This document shows, in pieces, positions 34,376 through 45,679 of a stretch of 64,000 nt of DNA (within the stretch, counting starts at the first letter, position 1; each line of letters starts with the position of its first letter). Source of the DNA: Tuwongella immobilis (lineage in GTDB: Bacteria > Planctomycetota > Planctomycetia > Gemmatales > Gemmataceae); NCBI RefSeq assembly GCF_901538355.1, contig NZ_LR593887.1, positions 6,548,920 to 6,612,919 of the forward strand, read 5' to 3'. Under the pieces are notes generated by a model, which worked only from the letters and a program-made list of their open reading frames with translations, ran no database searches and had not been told where the DNA came from. The position numbers were made by a program, and so were the translations under genes.

Positions 34376-36886
34376 TTAGTAGTTGAACAGGAACGCTTTG
34401 CTGTTAATCAGCGCCCAGATCATATTCTCGTAGGCTTGCTTCGGATCTTTCGGATTCTGCTGCAAATGTTCCAGCGCCATCTGCTTTTGTTTCGCCGACG
34501 GCTTGTGGCCAACCACCCAGAGAAACAGTTCGTCAATCTTCTCGTCATCGGACTTGGATTTGTCCTTGGCGAGTCGATCGGCCCGGCCATCGCCCCGCGA
34601 CAGTTTGCTTTGCACTTCATCCGAGTTGAGCAGGTGCAGCGATTGCGCCAGATTCGCTTCGTTGACCCGTTCGCATTCGCATGCACTGATCCGTTGCGGA
34701 CGACCAAACACATCCAAGAAGTACGATGTGAACGATTCATCCGGCAGCATGATTGCCCGATTCGGGGCGAAGCGATCATTCGGCAGACCGGAGAAATTCG
34801 ACGGCGAATCCGTCACTTGGCAGACCGCATCGAACAGCACTTCCGCCGACAGCCGCTTCGGATAGTACCGCGAATACGCCTGTTTATCGCGGGCGTTGAA
34901 GTCGTTCGGCGTCGAACTCAGTTGATACGTCCGACTATTGACAATCGTGCGAATCAGCGACTTGAGACTATATCGATTCTTGACCAGATCCGCAGCCAAG
35001 GCATCGAGCAGTTCCGGGTTGCTTGGCGGGTTGGTGATACGCATGTCGTCCAGCGGATCGACGATGCCACGCCCCAGGAAGTGAGCCCAGTAGCGATTGG
35101 CCACCGTCTTGGCAAAGAACGGATTCTTGGCATCGACCATCCAATCGGCAAGTGCCAATCGCGGATCGGTGTCTTCGGCGATGGTCAATTCGTCGCCATC
35201 GAGTGGCTTGAAGGCGGCGGCTTTGCCCGTTCGCTTATTCGTCACTGTGCCATTAGATCGCACAAACAGCAATTGCCGCTGATTGCGTTGATTTTGCGGC
35301 GTAACCCCTGGCAGTGTCACGGTTTTGCGACCGAGTCGCCCGTAGAATGCGGCCAAGCCCCAATAATCGTCTTGGCTCCACTTTTCATACGGGTGATGGT
35401 GACAATTCGCGCACGCAAGGCGTTGTCCCAGAAACACTTGCGACAAGTCATCCACGAATTGTTCGGCCGTCTGAATTTCTTTATACCAGACCGCCGGCGG
35501 ATATTTCGACTCATCGCCGACTGCCGACAAAATCGATCGGGCGAATTGGTCGTACGGCACATCGCGGGCAATGGCATCCCGAATCCAGCCGTGGAACGCA
35601 AACGTCCCAAAGGCGCGATCGGGTTGCTGCCGCCGCTTGACTCGCAGAATATCGGCCCACTTGTTCGCAAAATAGAAACTATATTCGGGCGTTTCCAGCA
35701 AGCGATCGACGAGCTTGCTGCGCTTGTCGGCAGCGGCGTCGGCGACGAAATCGCGGATCTGCTGCGGCGTCGGCAAGGTGCCAGTCAGGTCGAGCGTGAC
35801 GCGGCGGATGAATTGCTCGTCCGAGCAAAGATCCGAAGGAACCAGCCCCAACTCACGCCATTTCGTTTGCGTGTGCGTATCGACGACCGTCTGCACCGGG
35901 AAGGAGATACTCGGCACCGGTTTACCCAAGGGAATCGTCGCTCGGAAGACCGCGACTTGCCCTTGGAAGCGGGCCATAATCGCCGCTTCTCCGCTCATAG
36001 AAAGGGTTTGCACGCTTCCGGTATCGTTGACCGTGGCGATGTCCAGATCGTTGGATTCGTATTGCGCTTGCCGGGTGACATCCAAAGTCGAACCATCGCT
36101 GTAGTGTGCCGTCACCACAAGCTGCTGACTGATCTGACGATCCAACACCCGTCGATCCGGTGTCACGCTGATTTTCACAATGGTGGGATCTTCAGGTGAT
36201 CCGTAGGGCATCCCGGCAGCAATCCAACGGCGAACAATCTTGTATTCGTCCGAATCCGGTTCCATCTTCCGCCCGCCACCGTGCGCCACTTTGCCGGTGC
36301 CTTTGAGCAGGAACAGGCTGTGATCCGGCGCGGTGGGAATCAGACGGCGACCGCGAGATTCCTTCACCAATGTCATATAATCCAACTCGGGATCGAATCC
36401 GAGCAGCGACAGACGGAACCCGTTTTGCCCACTGAGTTTACCGTGACAGCCGCCCGAGTTGCAGCTCAACTTCGAGAAGATCGGCACGACCTGGTTCGGG
36501 AAGTTGATCGGCAGCGATTCGTCCATGGCGGTCAGATTCACGGGCAGTTGCAGTTGCTTGCCCGCCGCCTGGATGGAGATGCTCGTTTGGCCGTTCTTGA
36601 GCGGGGTCACGCGGCCCGTGGTGGTGACGCGGAGCAGTTGCGGGTCGGTGACGGTGTATTGGGCGGTGGCGGTGAGGTCGATGAGACGGCCATCCGCTCG
36701 TTTTCCGGTAATCAGCAATTGCGGGGAATTTTCGATTCCTCGGAGCCGGAGTTCGGACGGAAACACCGTCACGTCTTGGATTTCGGGCGTCGCCGCGGGA
36801 GTCGGTGCGGCCGCCAGGACTGGGTGGTGGACACCCAATGACCAGATGGTCCCGATCAGGCAGGAGAGAATCAGACGACGAAGCAT
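34376..36886 (-). CDS. Ig-like/DUF1549/DUF1553 planctomycete cytochrome-type protein
   Basis: An exported 836-aa protein: signal peptide MLRRLILSCLIGTIWSLGVHH to about residue 27. A bacterial Ig-like (BIG2) domain follows (about 38-120, VTVFPSELRLRG and RVTPLKNGQTSISI). Then comes a segment with FSKLSCNSGGCHGKLSG (CxxxxCH, possible haem or metal site, about 140). A second Ig-like domain covers about 240-320. DUF1549 lies about 345-550 (DEQFIRRVTLDLTGTLPTPQQ, CANCHHHPYEKWSQDDYWGL, which holds a CxxCH). DUF1553 lies about 590-830 (NRYWAHFLGRGIVDPLDDMR). These proteins are a planctomycetal hallmark whose biochemistry is unknown. The CANCH motif could bind haem c. It pairs with the DUF1501 gene upstream. 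Confidence 0.9.
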   Translation of the reverse strand: MLRRLILSCLIGTIWSLGVHHPVLAAAPTPAATPEIQDVTVFPSELRLRGIENSPQLLITGKRADGRLIDLTATAQYTVTDPQLLRVTTTGRVTPLKNGQTSISIQAAGKQLQLPVNLTAMDESLPINFPNQVVPIFSKLSCNSGGCHGKLSGQNGFRLSLLGFDPELDYMTLVKESRGRRLIPTAPDHSLFLLKGTGKVAHGGGRKMEPDSDEYKIVRRWIAAGMPYGSPEDPTIVKISVTPDRRVLDRQISQQLVVTAHYSDGSTLDVTRQAQYESNDLDIATVNDTGSVQTLSMSGEAAIMARFQGQVAVFRATIPLGKPVPSISFPVQTVVDTHTQTKWRELGLVPSDLCSDEQFIRRVTLDLTGTLPTPQQIRDFVADAAADKRSKLVDRLLETPEYSFYFANKWADILRVKRRQQPDRAFGTFAFHGWIRDAIARDVPYDQFARSILSAVGDESKYPPAVWYKEIQTAEQFVDDLSQVFLGQRLACANCHHHPYEKWSQDDYWGLAAFYGRLGRKTVTLPGVTPQNQRNQRQLLFVRSNGTVTNKRTGKAAAFKPLDGDELTIAEDTDPRLALADWMVDAKNPFFAKTVANRYWAHFLGRGIVDPLDDMRITNPPSNPELLDALAADLVKNRYSLKSLIRTIVNSRTYQLSSTPNDFNARDKQAYSRYYPKRLSAEVLFDAVCQVTDSPSNFSGLPNDRFAPNRAIMLPDESFTSYFLDVFGRPQRISACECERVNEANLAQSLHLLNSDEVQSKLSRGDGRADRLAKDKSKSDDEKIDELFLWVVGHKPSAKQKQMALEHLQQNPKDPKQAYENMIWALINSKAFLFNY

Positions 36887-37000
36887 GGGTTGGATCTCGC
36901 GGCGAGTTCAAACAGGGAGAATCGGGTCAATCCGCCGACTCTCCCGCAGTCGGTCGACGACTGGGGAGAGCGGGAAGGTGATGCGAGACAGCACAAACCA

Positions 37001-38293
37001 TCAAATCAATTCACGAACCGGCTCGCGGTCATCGAGAATGTACATCGGTCGGCCAGCCCCGTTCATGAAAGTCATGGCGGGGTCGATGCCCATGGCGCGG
37101 TAGATGGTGGCCAGGACTTGCGGCACGGTGTAGGGGTTATCCTTGGGTCGTTCGGCGCGCTCGGTGGAGGAGCCAATCGCTTGGCCCATCTTCAGCCCGC
37201 CGCCGGCAATCATGGCCGACATGACCGGCGACCAGTGATCGCGGCCCGCGCCGGAGTTGATCTTCGGCGTTCGGCCGAATTCGCCCCAAACCACGGTGAC
37301 GACATCATTTGCGAGTCCGCGATCGTGGAGATCGTTGATGAGATTCGCAATGGCGCGGTCCAGTTGCGGGAGCTGCCGTTTGAGCGTGGTGAAATTCTGG
37401 CCGTGCGTGTCCCACCCGCCGATCGACAGCGTAATGCACCCCACACCGGCTTCCACCAATCGGCGAGCGGTCAGGAACTGTTCGACGCCCTTGTAGCGTT
37501 CGCGGGTGGCGGCATCTTCTTGGGTCAGGTCGAGCGCCTTGCGGACCACGCCGGACGTGACCATTTCGATGGCCTTTTGACCGAACGTATCCAGGCCGCT
37601 CATGGTGCCGGATTGATCCAAGTCGCGGCGCAGATCGTCAAACCCGGTGAGCAGTTGCTTGCGGGCTTCGAGCCGTTCGGCGGTGACACCGTTGGCGAGC
37701 CGCAGATTCGACTGCCCTTGCCCGCTGGGGGTGAACGGGCGATGCGAGATGCCCAGGTATCCCGGTTCCGTGCCACGCGACATGCCACGCAGACTCACAA
37801 AGTGAGGCACCGACGAGGCTTGCGACGAACGGATCTTCGAGACAATCGAGCCAAACGACGGGTGCCCGGCGGTCATATTGACCCGTTCGGGGTACCCGGT
37901 GGTAACGAGCGAATCCGAATGCTCATCCACCGAAACGAGCGAGCGAATGATGGCAAGCTTGTCCATCATCTTGGCCTGCATCGGGAAATGTTCGCTGATT
38001 TGAATTCCCGAGACATTGGTCGCGATGGGCTTGAATTCGCCGCGGAATTCGGCCGGAGCGTTTGGCTTGAGGTCGTACATATCGATGTGCGACGGGCCGC
38101 CCGGCAGATAAATCATGATGGCGGATTTGGGCCGACCCGTTGTGCCCGCAGCGGGATTCACTGACGAAGACGCAGCTCGAGCGCGGAGTACGTCGGCCAG
38201 GGTAATCCCTGCACCAAACGCACCAATTTGCAGGAAGTTACGGCGAGAGATTCCGTCACAGAATCGGTGAGATGATCCGGTGATCTCCAACAT
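37001..38293 (-). CDS. DUF1501 protein, Tat-exported
   Basis: The ATG at 38293 is used. The 430-aa protein starts with a twin-arginine signal (ISRRNFLQIGAFGAGITLAD) ending near ARAASS. The DUF1501 body follows: MIYLPGGPSHIDMYDLKPNA, then HFPMQAKMMDKLAIIRSL, VWGEFGRTPKIN and the C-terminal GRPMYIL. DUF1501 belongs to the alkaline-phosphatase-like superfamily and is nearly always next to a DUF1549/DUF1553 gene, as here (114 bases apart, same strand). Tat export suggests that it folds, perhaps with a cofactor, before leaving the cytoplasm. Catalytic activity is not known. Confidence 0.92.
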   Translation of the reverse strand: MLEITGSSHRFCDGISRRNFLQIGAFGAGITLADVLRARAASSSVNPAAGTTGRPKSAIMIYLPGGPSHIDMYDLKPNAPAEFRGEFKPIATNVSGIQISEHFPMQAKMMDKLAIIRSLVSVDEHSDSLVTTGYPERVNMTAGHPSFGSIVSKIRSSQASSVPHFVSLRGMSRGTEPGYLGISHRPFTPSGQGQSNLRLANGVTAERLEARKQLLTGFDDLRRDLDQSGTMSGLDTFGQKAIEMVTSGVVRKALDLTQEDAATRERYKGVEQFLTARRLVEAGVGCITLSIGGWDTHGQNFTTLKRQLPQLDRAIANLINDLHDRGLANDVVTVVWGEFGRTPKINSGAGRDHWSPVMSAMIAGGGLKMGQAIGSSTERAERPKDNPYTVPQVLATIYRAMGIDPAMTFMNGAGRPMYILDDREPVRELI

Positions 38294-38575
38294 GGGGAGC
38301 ACCCCCTGAGGTAGGTACGCCAACGGTCGAACGGAAGTGGGCAGATCGCTCGATATCCGACCGAACGATCCGGACAATCATGCATAATTGTGGATATGAC
38401 ACAATCATGCCCCAAGTGTAAATGGAACCCGCAGCGATTGCGATGGTTTCGCAAAATTTTTAAGAAATTTTCCCGGGCCGCTTCCAAGATCCGGGAAAAT
38501 AGGTGCGACCGCTTCCCAGAGTCGCCAGACTTCCCAAACTGCTCAACCATCGCAGTCCGCGCAGTTGCGTGGAAT

Positions 38576-39829
38576 TCACGCCGCTTGTTCGCCCCAGACT
38601 TGAGCGAGTGACACGAGCACGGCCACGGCGGATTCCATCTCTTCCAAGCAGGTCCATTCCAACGGCGAATGCGGATTGTGTTCGCCGGTCGAAAGATTCG
38701 GCGTGGGCACCCCTTTGGCGGTCAGCAATGCCCCATCGGTGCCGCCGCGAATGAAGCGATGAATGGGGGTGATGCCGATTCGGCGATGGGCTTCATCCGC
38801 GAGTGCGATTGCCCGGGGATCTTTGGCAATCCCGTCGGCCATGTTGCGGTATTGCGGCTTGATTTCGACTTCGATTTTCGCTCGCGGGTCGGTCGATTCG
38901 ACTTCTCGAGCGATTTGTCGGAGCATATCGGCTTGATCGGCAAGTTTGGCAGTCACAAAGTCGCGCAACAGCAGACCAATGGTGACTTCGGCGACTCCGC
39001 CGCTGATTTGGTACGGATGGATGAAGCCATCGCGTCCATCGGTGGTTTCCGGGCTGAGCGTGGCTTTGGGCAAGCGTTCCAGCACCATGGCTGCCAATCG
39101 GACGGCGTTGACCATTTTGCCTTTGCCGATGGAGGGGTGAATATTGACCCCGCGCACGGTAATCGTCGCCTTATCGGCAGAGAAGGTTTCCGCTTCGATT
39201 TCGTGAGCGGCGGCCCCGTCGAGGGTGTAGGCCACGACCGCCCCCAACTCGGCGGGTTCGACATGGGCGATGCCTTTGCCAATTTCTTCATCGCAGGTAA
39301 AGCACAGTCGAATCGGGCCATGCGGAATTTCGGGATGGGCCAACAGCGTGGCGGCGGCCTGCATCATCACGGCGACACCCGCTTTATTGTCGGCCCCTAA
39401 AAGCGTTGTGCCATCGGTGGTGATGATCGTTTTCCCAATCAGGCCAAGGAGTTCGGGATTATCTGCGGGGTCGATGACCTTGTTGGGATTGCCCGGCAAC
39501 ACGAGCGGTTGCCCCTGATATTGGGTGACCACCTGCGGGCGGACATTCTTCCCGGTGGTTTCCGGGGAGGTGTCCACATGGGCGATCCAGGCGATGACCG
39601 GCGTGGGTGTGGAGATCGTCGCCGGGATGGTCGCATAAACAATGCCCCATTCCGTCTGATGCGCATCGGCCAAGCCCATGGCTTTGAGTTCGTCCACCAG
39701 CAGGCGGCCGAGTTCGAGTTGGCCGGGAGTGCTGGGGTAGTGCGTGGCGGCTTCATCGGCTTGCGTGTCGATTTTCACGTAGCGAAGGAAGCGGTCCAGC
39801 AGCGCGGCAGTATCAATCGAGGCGGTCAT
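38576..39829 (-). CDS. pepT: Peptidase T (tripeptidase)
   Basis: A 417-aa M20B zinc aminopeptidase that releases the N-terminal residue of tripeptides in the cytoplasm. Motifs: LLDRFLRYVKIDTQADE at the start, AWIAHVDTSPE (HxD metal site), TTLLGADNKAGVAVMM (bridging Asp), CFTCDEEIGKG (catalytic and metal Glu), AYTLDGA, and the C-terminal FIRGGTDGALLTAKGVPTPNL with EHNPHSPLEW. The length is normal for the family. The start ATG overlaps the nth stop codon by 4 bases, so it is the second gene of a coupled pair. Confidence 0.94.
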   Translation of the reverse strand: MTASIDTAALLDRFLRYVKIDTQADEAATHYPSTPGQLELGRLLVDELKAMGLADAHQTEWGIVYATIPATISTPTPVIAWIAHVDTSPETTGKNVRPQVVTQYQGQPLVLPGNPNKVIDPADNPELLGLIGKTIITTDGTTLLGADNKAGVAVMMQAAATLLAHPEIPHGPIRLCFTCDEEIGKGIAHVEPAELGAVVAYTLDGAAAHEIEAETFSADKATITVRGVNIHPSIGKGKMVNAVRLAAMVLERLPKATLSPETTDGRDGFIHPYQISGGVAEVTIGLLLRDFVTAKLADQADMLRQIAREVESTDPRAKIEVEIKPQYRNMADGIAKDPRAIALADEAHRRIGITPIHRFIRGGTDGALLTAKGVPTPNLSTGEHNPHSPLEWTCLEEMESAVAVLVSLAQVWGEQAA

Positions 39830-40581
39830 GATGCTTCGGAATCCTGCGTCAGAGAATGCGGCGGGGATGATTCCGCCGGGGACGACGAACGAGACTTGGA
39901 AATCGCGCGATTTGGCTTTTTCGCCGATTTGGGCGCGACCACACCGACTTTCGGACAGCTACTGGCGAGCGCACACTGATCGCAAGTCGGTTTTCGAGAA
40001 TGACAAATCTGGCGGCCATGCAAAATCATGCGGTGGCTGAAGGTGGTCCAATGCTTGCGGGGGATCTTTTCCATCAGGTCGTGTTCGACTTTGACGGGGT
40101 CTTCATGCACGGTCAGCCCCATGCGCCGCGACAACCGGCCCAAGTGGGTATCGACGGTAATTCCCGGCGTGGCAAAGGCATCTCCCAGCACCACATTGGC
40201 GGTTTTGCGTCCCACCCCGGCGAGCTGCACCAATTCCTCCAGCGTGCTGGGCACTTCGCCTTGGTGACGCTGCAAAATTTGATTGCAGCAGGTTTGAATG
40301 TTTTTGGCTTTGTTGTGGTAGAAGCCGGTCGAGGCGATGAGTCGCTCGATTTCCGCAATTTCCGCTTCGGCGAAGTCGCGCACCGTTGGAAAGCGAGCAA
40401 ACAGCGCCGGCGTCACCTGATTCACACGTTTATCCGTGCATTGAGCCGAGAGAATCGTGGCGATCAATAATTGAAGCGGCGTCTCGAAATTCAGCCCGCA
40501 TTCCGCATCGGGATACAGCGTTTCCAGGGTGGCCATGAGCCGCCGGATGCCGATTCCCCGCCGTGACTGTTCTGCAACCAT
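39826..40581 (-). CDS. nth: Endonuclease III (DNA glycosylase/AP lyase)
   Basis: Base-excision repair enzyme that removes oxidised pyrimidines. The 251-aa protein has the helix-hairpin-helix LVQLAGVGRKTANVVLGDAF with the catalytic Lys, the catalytic Asp in TVDTHLGRLSRRMGL, and the 4Fe-4S cluster motif CHSRKPTCDQCALASSC (C-x6-C-x2-C-x5-C). A basic/serine-rich C-terminal tail of about 35 residues after the cluster is longer than in E. coli (211 aa). The ATG at 40581 is accepted; Met15 (40539) is a possible alternative. It is coupled with pepT. Confidence 0.95.
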   Translation of the reverse strand: MVAEQSRRGIGIRRLMATLETLYPDAECGLNFETPLQLLIATILSAQCTDKRVNQVTPALFARFPTVRDFAEAEIAEIERLIASTGFYHNKAKNIQTCCNQILQRHQGEVPSTLEELVQLAGVGRKTANVVLGDAFATPGITVDTHLGRLSRRMGLTVHEDPVKVEHDLMEKIPRKHWTTFSHRMILHGRQICHSRKPTCDQCALASSCPKVGVVAPKSAKKPNRAISKSRSSSPAESSPPHSLTQDSEAS

Positions 40582-40960
40582 GCGCGTTGTCTCCCGCTCG
40601 TCTTGTTGTGCATGATAGCAACCGGAAGCGGCGAGAAACCATCAAATCTCGCGGTGCAATTTGGGAAAGATTGGCCCCAATCGCAAGCGGATGGCTGGCC
40701 GAAGAGACCGATCGGAATATCCGATATTCGCACGATCAGGGTGATGCCAGACAAGAATTCTGTTGCCAATCCTGAAAAACGTGGAATTCCCCGTTGATTC
40801 GCCGGGATTGCGGAACACAATAATTCGGAATGATCACGTTCAGAATCGCCCACCCGGTGGTATACCGCAACGAATTGGACTATCATCAACCGTAGCGATT
40901 GGGACCGTTGGATAAACCGAATGCGTGATGTTCAGATGGATTCCTGGCAGGATGGCATCC
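40582..40960. other. Divergent intergenic region, nth and bacteriophytochrome
   Basis: About 380 bases between divergent genes that must hold both promoters. The inverted repeat ATCGGA-ATA-TCCGAT at 40711-40725 is the only clear dyad and could be an operator. I see no convincing -35/-10 pair and no small gene with a ribosome site. Confidence 0.45.
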
Positions 40961-43900
40961 ATGACCTATGATCCCGGATCGATCCTGGTGTCGGATGAGG
41001 CGCTTGCGGAATGTGCGCGCGAAGCGATTCATCTGCCCGGTGCGATTCAACCGCACGGTGTGCTGCTGGCCTTCGATGCGGCCTTGCGGTTGGGCCGGTG
41101 GAGCGCGAAGGCAGCCTCGTTGTTCGGCTTCGTGGGCAAGGAATTCGCCGGGTGCCAATTCGCAGACTTATTCACCGATTCGACTGCCGCGATGCTCGAA
41201 CAATCGAGCCGCGAGTTACTCGTTGGCGGCATCGAAGATTGGGGCGAAGTCACCTTTCGCGGCGGGGATTCCGGACCGCATGTCGCGTTCGCGCATTGGA
41301 GCGGCGGTTGGCTGATTGTGGAACTGATCGATCCGCGATGCAAACGGCCACTGGTGGGCTATCCTCGTCATGCGGAAGGGATCACCCGGCTGCTGCAAGA
41401 AACCGCCGAATTGCTGACGGCGAATCTCTCCCTGGAAACGTACTGCGAACGGATTCTGGAGAAACTGCGACGGCGGACTGGCTATGACCGCCTAATGGTC
41501 TACCGATTTTGCGAAGATTGGCATGGCGAAGTGATTGCCGAATCGCGGGATGAATCCGCGACGGAAGAGCCGTATCTGGGGCTGCATTACCCGGCGAGCG
41601 ACATTCCGCCGCAGGCACGGGAGTTGTACCGCCGCAATCGAGTGCGGGTGCTGGTGGATGTGCTGGCCGAGCAACAGCCGCTGCTGCCGCCGCTTGCGCC
41701 CGGTCAATCGGAATTGGATCTCAGTTATGCGCTGTTGCGGTCGTTCTCGCCGATTCATCGAGAATATCTGACGAATATGGGCGTTCGGTCCACATTGGTG
41801 GTCTCGATTCTGCGCCATGGCCAATTGTGGGGATTGATCGCCTGTCATCATCACGAACCGTATGTGGCCAGCCACGCGGTGCGGTCGCTGGTGGTGGCCA
41901 TGGCGAATCTGATCGAAGCGCAAGTCGAACTCTTGGATGCCCACGAGAAAGACCAAGCGTTTCGCCGCCAACAGGCCATGCTCGCGCGGCTGCCCGAGCA
42001 ATTGGATAGCGACGGCGGCTGGCTCAAGTCGTTTTCCGAGATGGAAGCCGTGCTGCGGGAAACTCTGGCGGCAGACGGAGTTGCGATTGTCAACGGCACC
42101 GAGATTGCCACCTTCGGCACCACTCCCAATCCCAACCAAATGCAACAATTGGTGCGATGGTTGGAAAAACAGCGGGAATCGGTGGTGATCAGTTCGCGGT
42201 TCACGCTCGATTGGCCCGAGTTTGCGGAACTTCGCGAATCCGCCAGCGGATTGGTTGCCTTGAATATCCCGCATTGGGAACGGGGTTGGTTGCTCTGGTT
42301 TCGCTGCGAACAATCGGTGTCGGTGACTTGGGCTGGCGACCCGCGAAAGGGGTTGTCACTGCGAAACGGCAAACCGCGATTGGCCCCGCGAGAATCATTC
42401 GCATTATGGCTTGAGCAGATTCACGGCACCTCGCGCCCGTGGACGGCACGCGATCAGGAATTCATCCGCGAGACGTTGCGGGTGCGATTGTTGGAAGCGC
42501 GAGCGCGCGGCTTGCGGCAACATGCCGAAACCCTGCGGCGATTCCGCGGCATTGTGCTGGAGCAGATTACCGATGCCGTCGTGCTGACCGATCTCCAGCA
42601 TCGCATCACCTTTTGGAACGATAGTGCCAAGCGCATCTACGGCTGGACATCGCAACAAACCTTGGGCCGCGATTTCACGCTGCTGCATCGCTTGGTTCAG
42701 CCACAACGACTGACGGAAGCCTTGAAAATCCTGACCGAACAAGGCCGCTATCAGGGGGAATGGCAGGGGTATCGTGCGGATGGCACGGTCATCTGGGTGG
42801 CGATTCGCTGGCAGATGATTCACGACGATCACGGCAAGCCGCTGGGGGCAGTCTGCATCGCCAGCGATGTGACTCCGCGTCGGGCTACCGAGGAACAATT
42901 GCGGCTGATGCAAGCGGTGGTGGAATCCGCGCGAGACGTGATTCTAGTCACCGAAGCAGAGCCGATTGATTTGCCCGGGCCGCGCATTCTGTACGTCAAC
43001 CCGGCATTTCAGCACGAAACCGGGTACAGTCTGGAAGAAGTCGTTGGCCAAACGCCACGGATTCTGCAAACGCCCAAAACCGATCGCGCCGAGCTGGATC
43101 GATTGCGGCACGCCTTGAAAAACTGGCAACCCGTGCGGGTGGAATTGCTCAACCGCCGCAAAGATGGCAGCGAATTTTGGGCGGAATTGGACATTACCCC
43201 GCTGAGCGATGCCTCCGGGTGGTGTTCGCACTGGATCGCGGTGCAACGCAATATCACCGAACGCAAACAAGCCGAAGTCAATCTGCGGGCCAGCGAAGCG
43301 CGATTTCGCAATATCATTCGCAATTCGGCAATCGGCATGGCGCTTGTCTCGCCAGATGGACGCTTCATGCAGGCCAATCCGGCGTTGTGTCAGATTTTGG
43401 GATATTCGGAATCGGAATTAGTCGGCAAGACCGTCGTGGAGTTGACCCACCCCGATGATTTCCACCTCGATTGGGACCAGGCCAAGCAGTTGATGGCCGG
43501 CAAGATCGATCGCTATACGCAGGAAAAACGCTATTTCCACCGCGATGGCCGAATTGTCTGGGGGTTGCTAAGCGTCTCTGGGGTGCGCGATGAGCAGGGC
43601 GAGTTTTCGTACTTCATTTCGCAAATCCAAGATGTGACCCAACAACGCTGGGCCGCCGAGGAGTTGCGATTGGGCGAAGAACGGCTGCAACTGGCGCTGA
43701 CCGCTGGCCGAATGGCCACCTTCGATTGGGATATTGCCCGCAATGTGCTGACTTGGTCGCGGCTGCATTACGAACTATTTGGCTACACGCCGGAAGAAAT
43801 TCCCCAGTTGCGGCAGGAGCATTTTCTCGCTCGCGTGCATCCGGATGATCGGCGGATCATCGACGATCGCATGCACGATATGCTCACCAATCGATCGCCC

Positions 43901-45574
43901 TTTGCCGAGGAATACCGCATTCTGCACCCCAGCGGTGAGATTCGCTGGGCACTGTCGATTGGCCGCATGTTTTTTGACGCCCATGGAAGCCCCGTGCGCA
44001 TGCTGGGTGTGGTGCAAGACATTACCGCCCGCAAACAGGCGGAATCCGAGCTGAAAGAGGCCAACGAACGCTACCAATTGCTGGCGGCGACCATTCATGA
44101 TGTCGTGAGTCTGCACGATGCCCAGGGGCGGGTGCTATACGCCAGCCCATCGTCGATCAACATGAGCGGCTACACTCCGCTGGAAATGCTGGAAATCGAC
44201 TACTTGCAGCTTGTGCATCCGGACGATCATGGTCGGGTGATCGAGGCGCATCTGCGCAATCAGCAAAACATTCCCACGCTAATCGAATGGCGGCATCGGC
44301 ACCGCAATGGCGATTTCTTCTGGGTGGAAACGACCGCGCACCCCATTTGTGATGAACATGGGAAATTGACCGGGATTGCCTGTTCCACACGGAATATCCA
44401 TCGTCGGCGCATGCTCGAAGACCAGATGCGACAATCGCAAAAATTGGAGGCGATTGGCCGACTCGCAGGCGGAGTCGCACACGATTTCAACAACTTGCTC
44501 ACCGTGGTGAACGGCTGCGCGAGTTTGCTGCTGGAATCGCTGCCAGCCGGGCATTCCGAACGAACGATTGTCGAAGATATTCTTCGGGCCGGGGAACGCG
44601 GCGCAGCGCTCACCAAGCAGTTGCTCGTCTTCAGCCGACAAAAACGCGCCAAATCCGATGTCTTTGATCCCAATTGGATCGCTCAGGAAACCATCGATTT
44701 GCTCACTCGGGTGCTCGGCGAACAGATCCAATTGGTCGTCGATCTCGCTCCCCAGGTGGGATTTGTGCAGGCCGATATGAGCCAATTTCAACAAGTGCTG
44801 ATGAATCTGATTGTCAACGCTCGCGATGCCATGCCCAAGGGGGGCCGACTGGAAGTGCGCAGCATGCGCTGGCAAGTCACGGAAGAGAATCGCACCGAGC
44901 CGCAAGTCGCATTCGGGCCATATATCCGCATCACCGTCACCGATAGCGGCGTCGGGATGACCGAAGAGGTCAAAACCCATTTGTTCGAGCCATTTTTCAC
45001 CACCAAACCGGTCGGCAAAGGGACCGGATTGGGACTGGCAACCGTGTATGGAATTCTTCAACAATCCAAGGGATTTATCGCCATTGATTCCGTCGTGGGA
45101 GAAGGAACGTCGTTTCATGTGCATTTCCCAGCTCACCCCGGCCCCGCCACGCAACAGCGAGTGGTCAGCCAACCAACTCCCACCCGGCGCGGAAACGAAG
45201 TGATTCTCCTGGTGGAAGATGAAGATGCGGTGCGGACGCTGACTCGCGTGCTGCTGGTGCGAGCTGGATATCAGGTCTTGGAAGCCGAATCCGCCGAGCA
45301 AGCACTGGAAATTTACCCGGAACACGGCTCCCGCATTCAACTGATTGTCACGGATGTGGTGATGCCCGGCATGAGCGGCTGCGAGTTGGTCACGCAATTG
45401 GAATCGCGGCATCCGGCCAATCGAGTGCTGTTTCTGTCGGGCTACACGCCCAGCGCGCCAGTTCGCGAGCATTTGGCCACTCATGGCAGCATGTTTCTGC
45501 AGAAGCCATACTCTCCGGAGCTGCTCGTTCGCATGGTTCGTGAAATTTTGGATCGTTCCCCCACGGGCATGTAA
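40961..45574 (+). CDS. bphP: Bacteriophytochrome hybrid histidine kinase with multiple PAS domains
   Basis: A 1537-aa red/far-red light sensor kinase. The ATG at 40961 follows AGGATGG. The N-terminal PAS domain has [18 protein letters not shown]: Cys18 is at the place where bacteriophytochromes bind biliverdin. GAF domain: [14 protein letters not shown] (about 210-224), [14 protein letters not shown] and [11 protein letters not shown], all chromophore-pocket motifs. A PHY-like region follows (to about 510). Then come five PAS/PAC domains (about 525-1155). The histidine kinase has [13 protein letters not shown] with the phospho-His at about 1174 and the ATPase motifs TDSGVGM and [15 protein letters not shown]-terminal receiver domain has Asp1465 in [11 protein letters not shown]. 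No response-regulator gene or heme oxygenase is adjacent. Confidence 0.93.
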   Translation: MTYDPGSILVSDEALAECAREAIHLPGAIQPHGVLLAFDAALRLGRWSAKAASLFGFVGKEFAGCQFADLFTDSTAAMLEQSSRELLVGGIEDWGEVTFRGGDSGPHVAFAHWSGGWLIVELIDPRCKRPLVGYPRHAEGITRLLQETAELLTANLSLETYCERILEKLRRRTGYDRLMVYRFCEDWHGEVIAESRDESATEEPYLGLHYPASDIPPQARELYRRNRVRVLVDVLAEQQPLLPPLAPGQSELDLSYALLRSFSPIHREYLTNMGVRSTLVVSILRHGQLWGLIACHHHEPYVASHAVRSLVVAMANLIEAQVELLDAHEKDQAFRRQQAMLARLPEQLDSDGGWLKSFSEMEAVLRETLAADGVAIVNGTEIATFGTTPNPNQMQQLVRWLEKQRESVVISSRFTLDWPEFAELRESASGLVALNIPHWERGWLLWFRCEQSVSVTWAGDPRKGLSLRNGKPRLAPRESFALWLEQIHGTSRPWTARDQEFIRETLRVRLLEARARGLRQHAETLRRFRGIVLEQITDAVVLTDLQHRITFWNDSAKRIYGWTSQQTLGRDFTLLHRLVQPQRLTEALKILTEQGRYQGEWQGYRADGTVIWVAIRWQMIHDDHGKPLGAVCIASDVTPRRATEEQLRLMQAVVESARDVILVTEAEPIDLPGPRILYVNPAFQHETGYSLEEVVGQTPRILQTPKTDRAELDRLRHALKNWQPVRVELLNRRKDGSEFWAELDITPLSDASGWCSHWIAVQRNITERKQAEVNLRASEARFRNIIRNSAIGMALVSPDGRFMQANPALCQILGYSESELVGKTVVELTHPDDFHLDWDQAKQLMAGKIDRYTQEKRYFHRDGRIVWGLLSVSGVRDEQGEFSYFISQIQDVTQQRWAAEELRLGEERLQLALTAGRMATFDWDIARNVLTWSRLHYELFGYTPEEIPQLRQEHFLARVHPDDRRIIDDRMHDMLTNRSPFAEEYRILHPSGEIRWALSIGRMFFDAHGSPVRMLGVVQDITARKQAESELKEANERYQLLAATIHDVVSLHDAQGRVLYASPSSINMSGYTPLEMLEIDYLQLVHPDDHGRVIEAHLRNQQNIPTLIEWRHRHRNGDFFWVETTAHPICDEHGKLTGIACSTRNIHRRRMLEDQMRQSQKLEAIGRLAGGVAHDFNNLLTVVNGCASLLLESLPAGHSERTIVEDILRAGERGAALTKQLLVFSRQKRAKSDVFDPNWIAQETIDLLTRVLGEQIQLVVDLAPQVGFVQADMSQFQQVLMNLIVNARDAMPKGGRLEVRSMRWQVTEENRTEPQVAFGPYIRITVTDSGVGMTEEVKTHLFEPFFTTKPVGKGTGLGLATVYGILQQSKGFIAIDSVVGEGTSFHVHFPAHPGPATQQRVVSQPTPTRRGNEVILLVEDEDAVRTLTRVLLVRAGYQVLEAESAEQALEIYPEHGSRIQLIVTDVVMPGMSGCELVTQLESRHPANRVLFLSGYTPSAPVREHLATHGSMFLQKPYSPELLVRMVREILDRSPTGM

Positions 45575-45679
45575 CCCCCACTGGCGAACGAACGGACAAC
45601 CTCGTGGGCGAACCGATCTGCGCATCCGCGTGTCATGCCCAATCTCTGGTCGGATTTTTCTGGTGCAAGAGGCAATCCG

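Noticed and set aside
34247-36199. Long plus-strand frame (650 codons) opposite the DUF1549/DUF1553 gene
   Set aside because: A reverse-strand shadow of strongly biased codons. The minus-strand protein has a signal peptide and family motifs.
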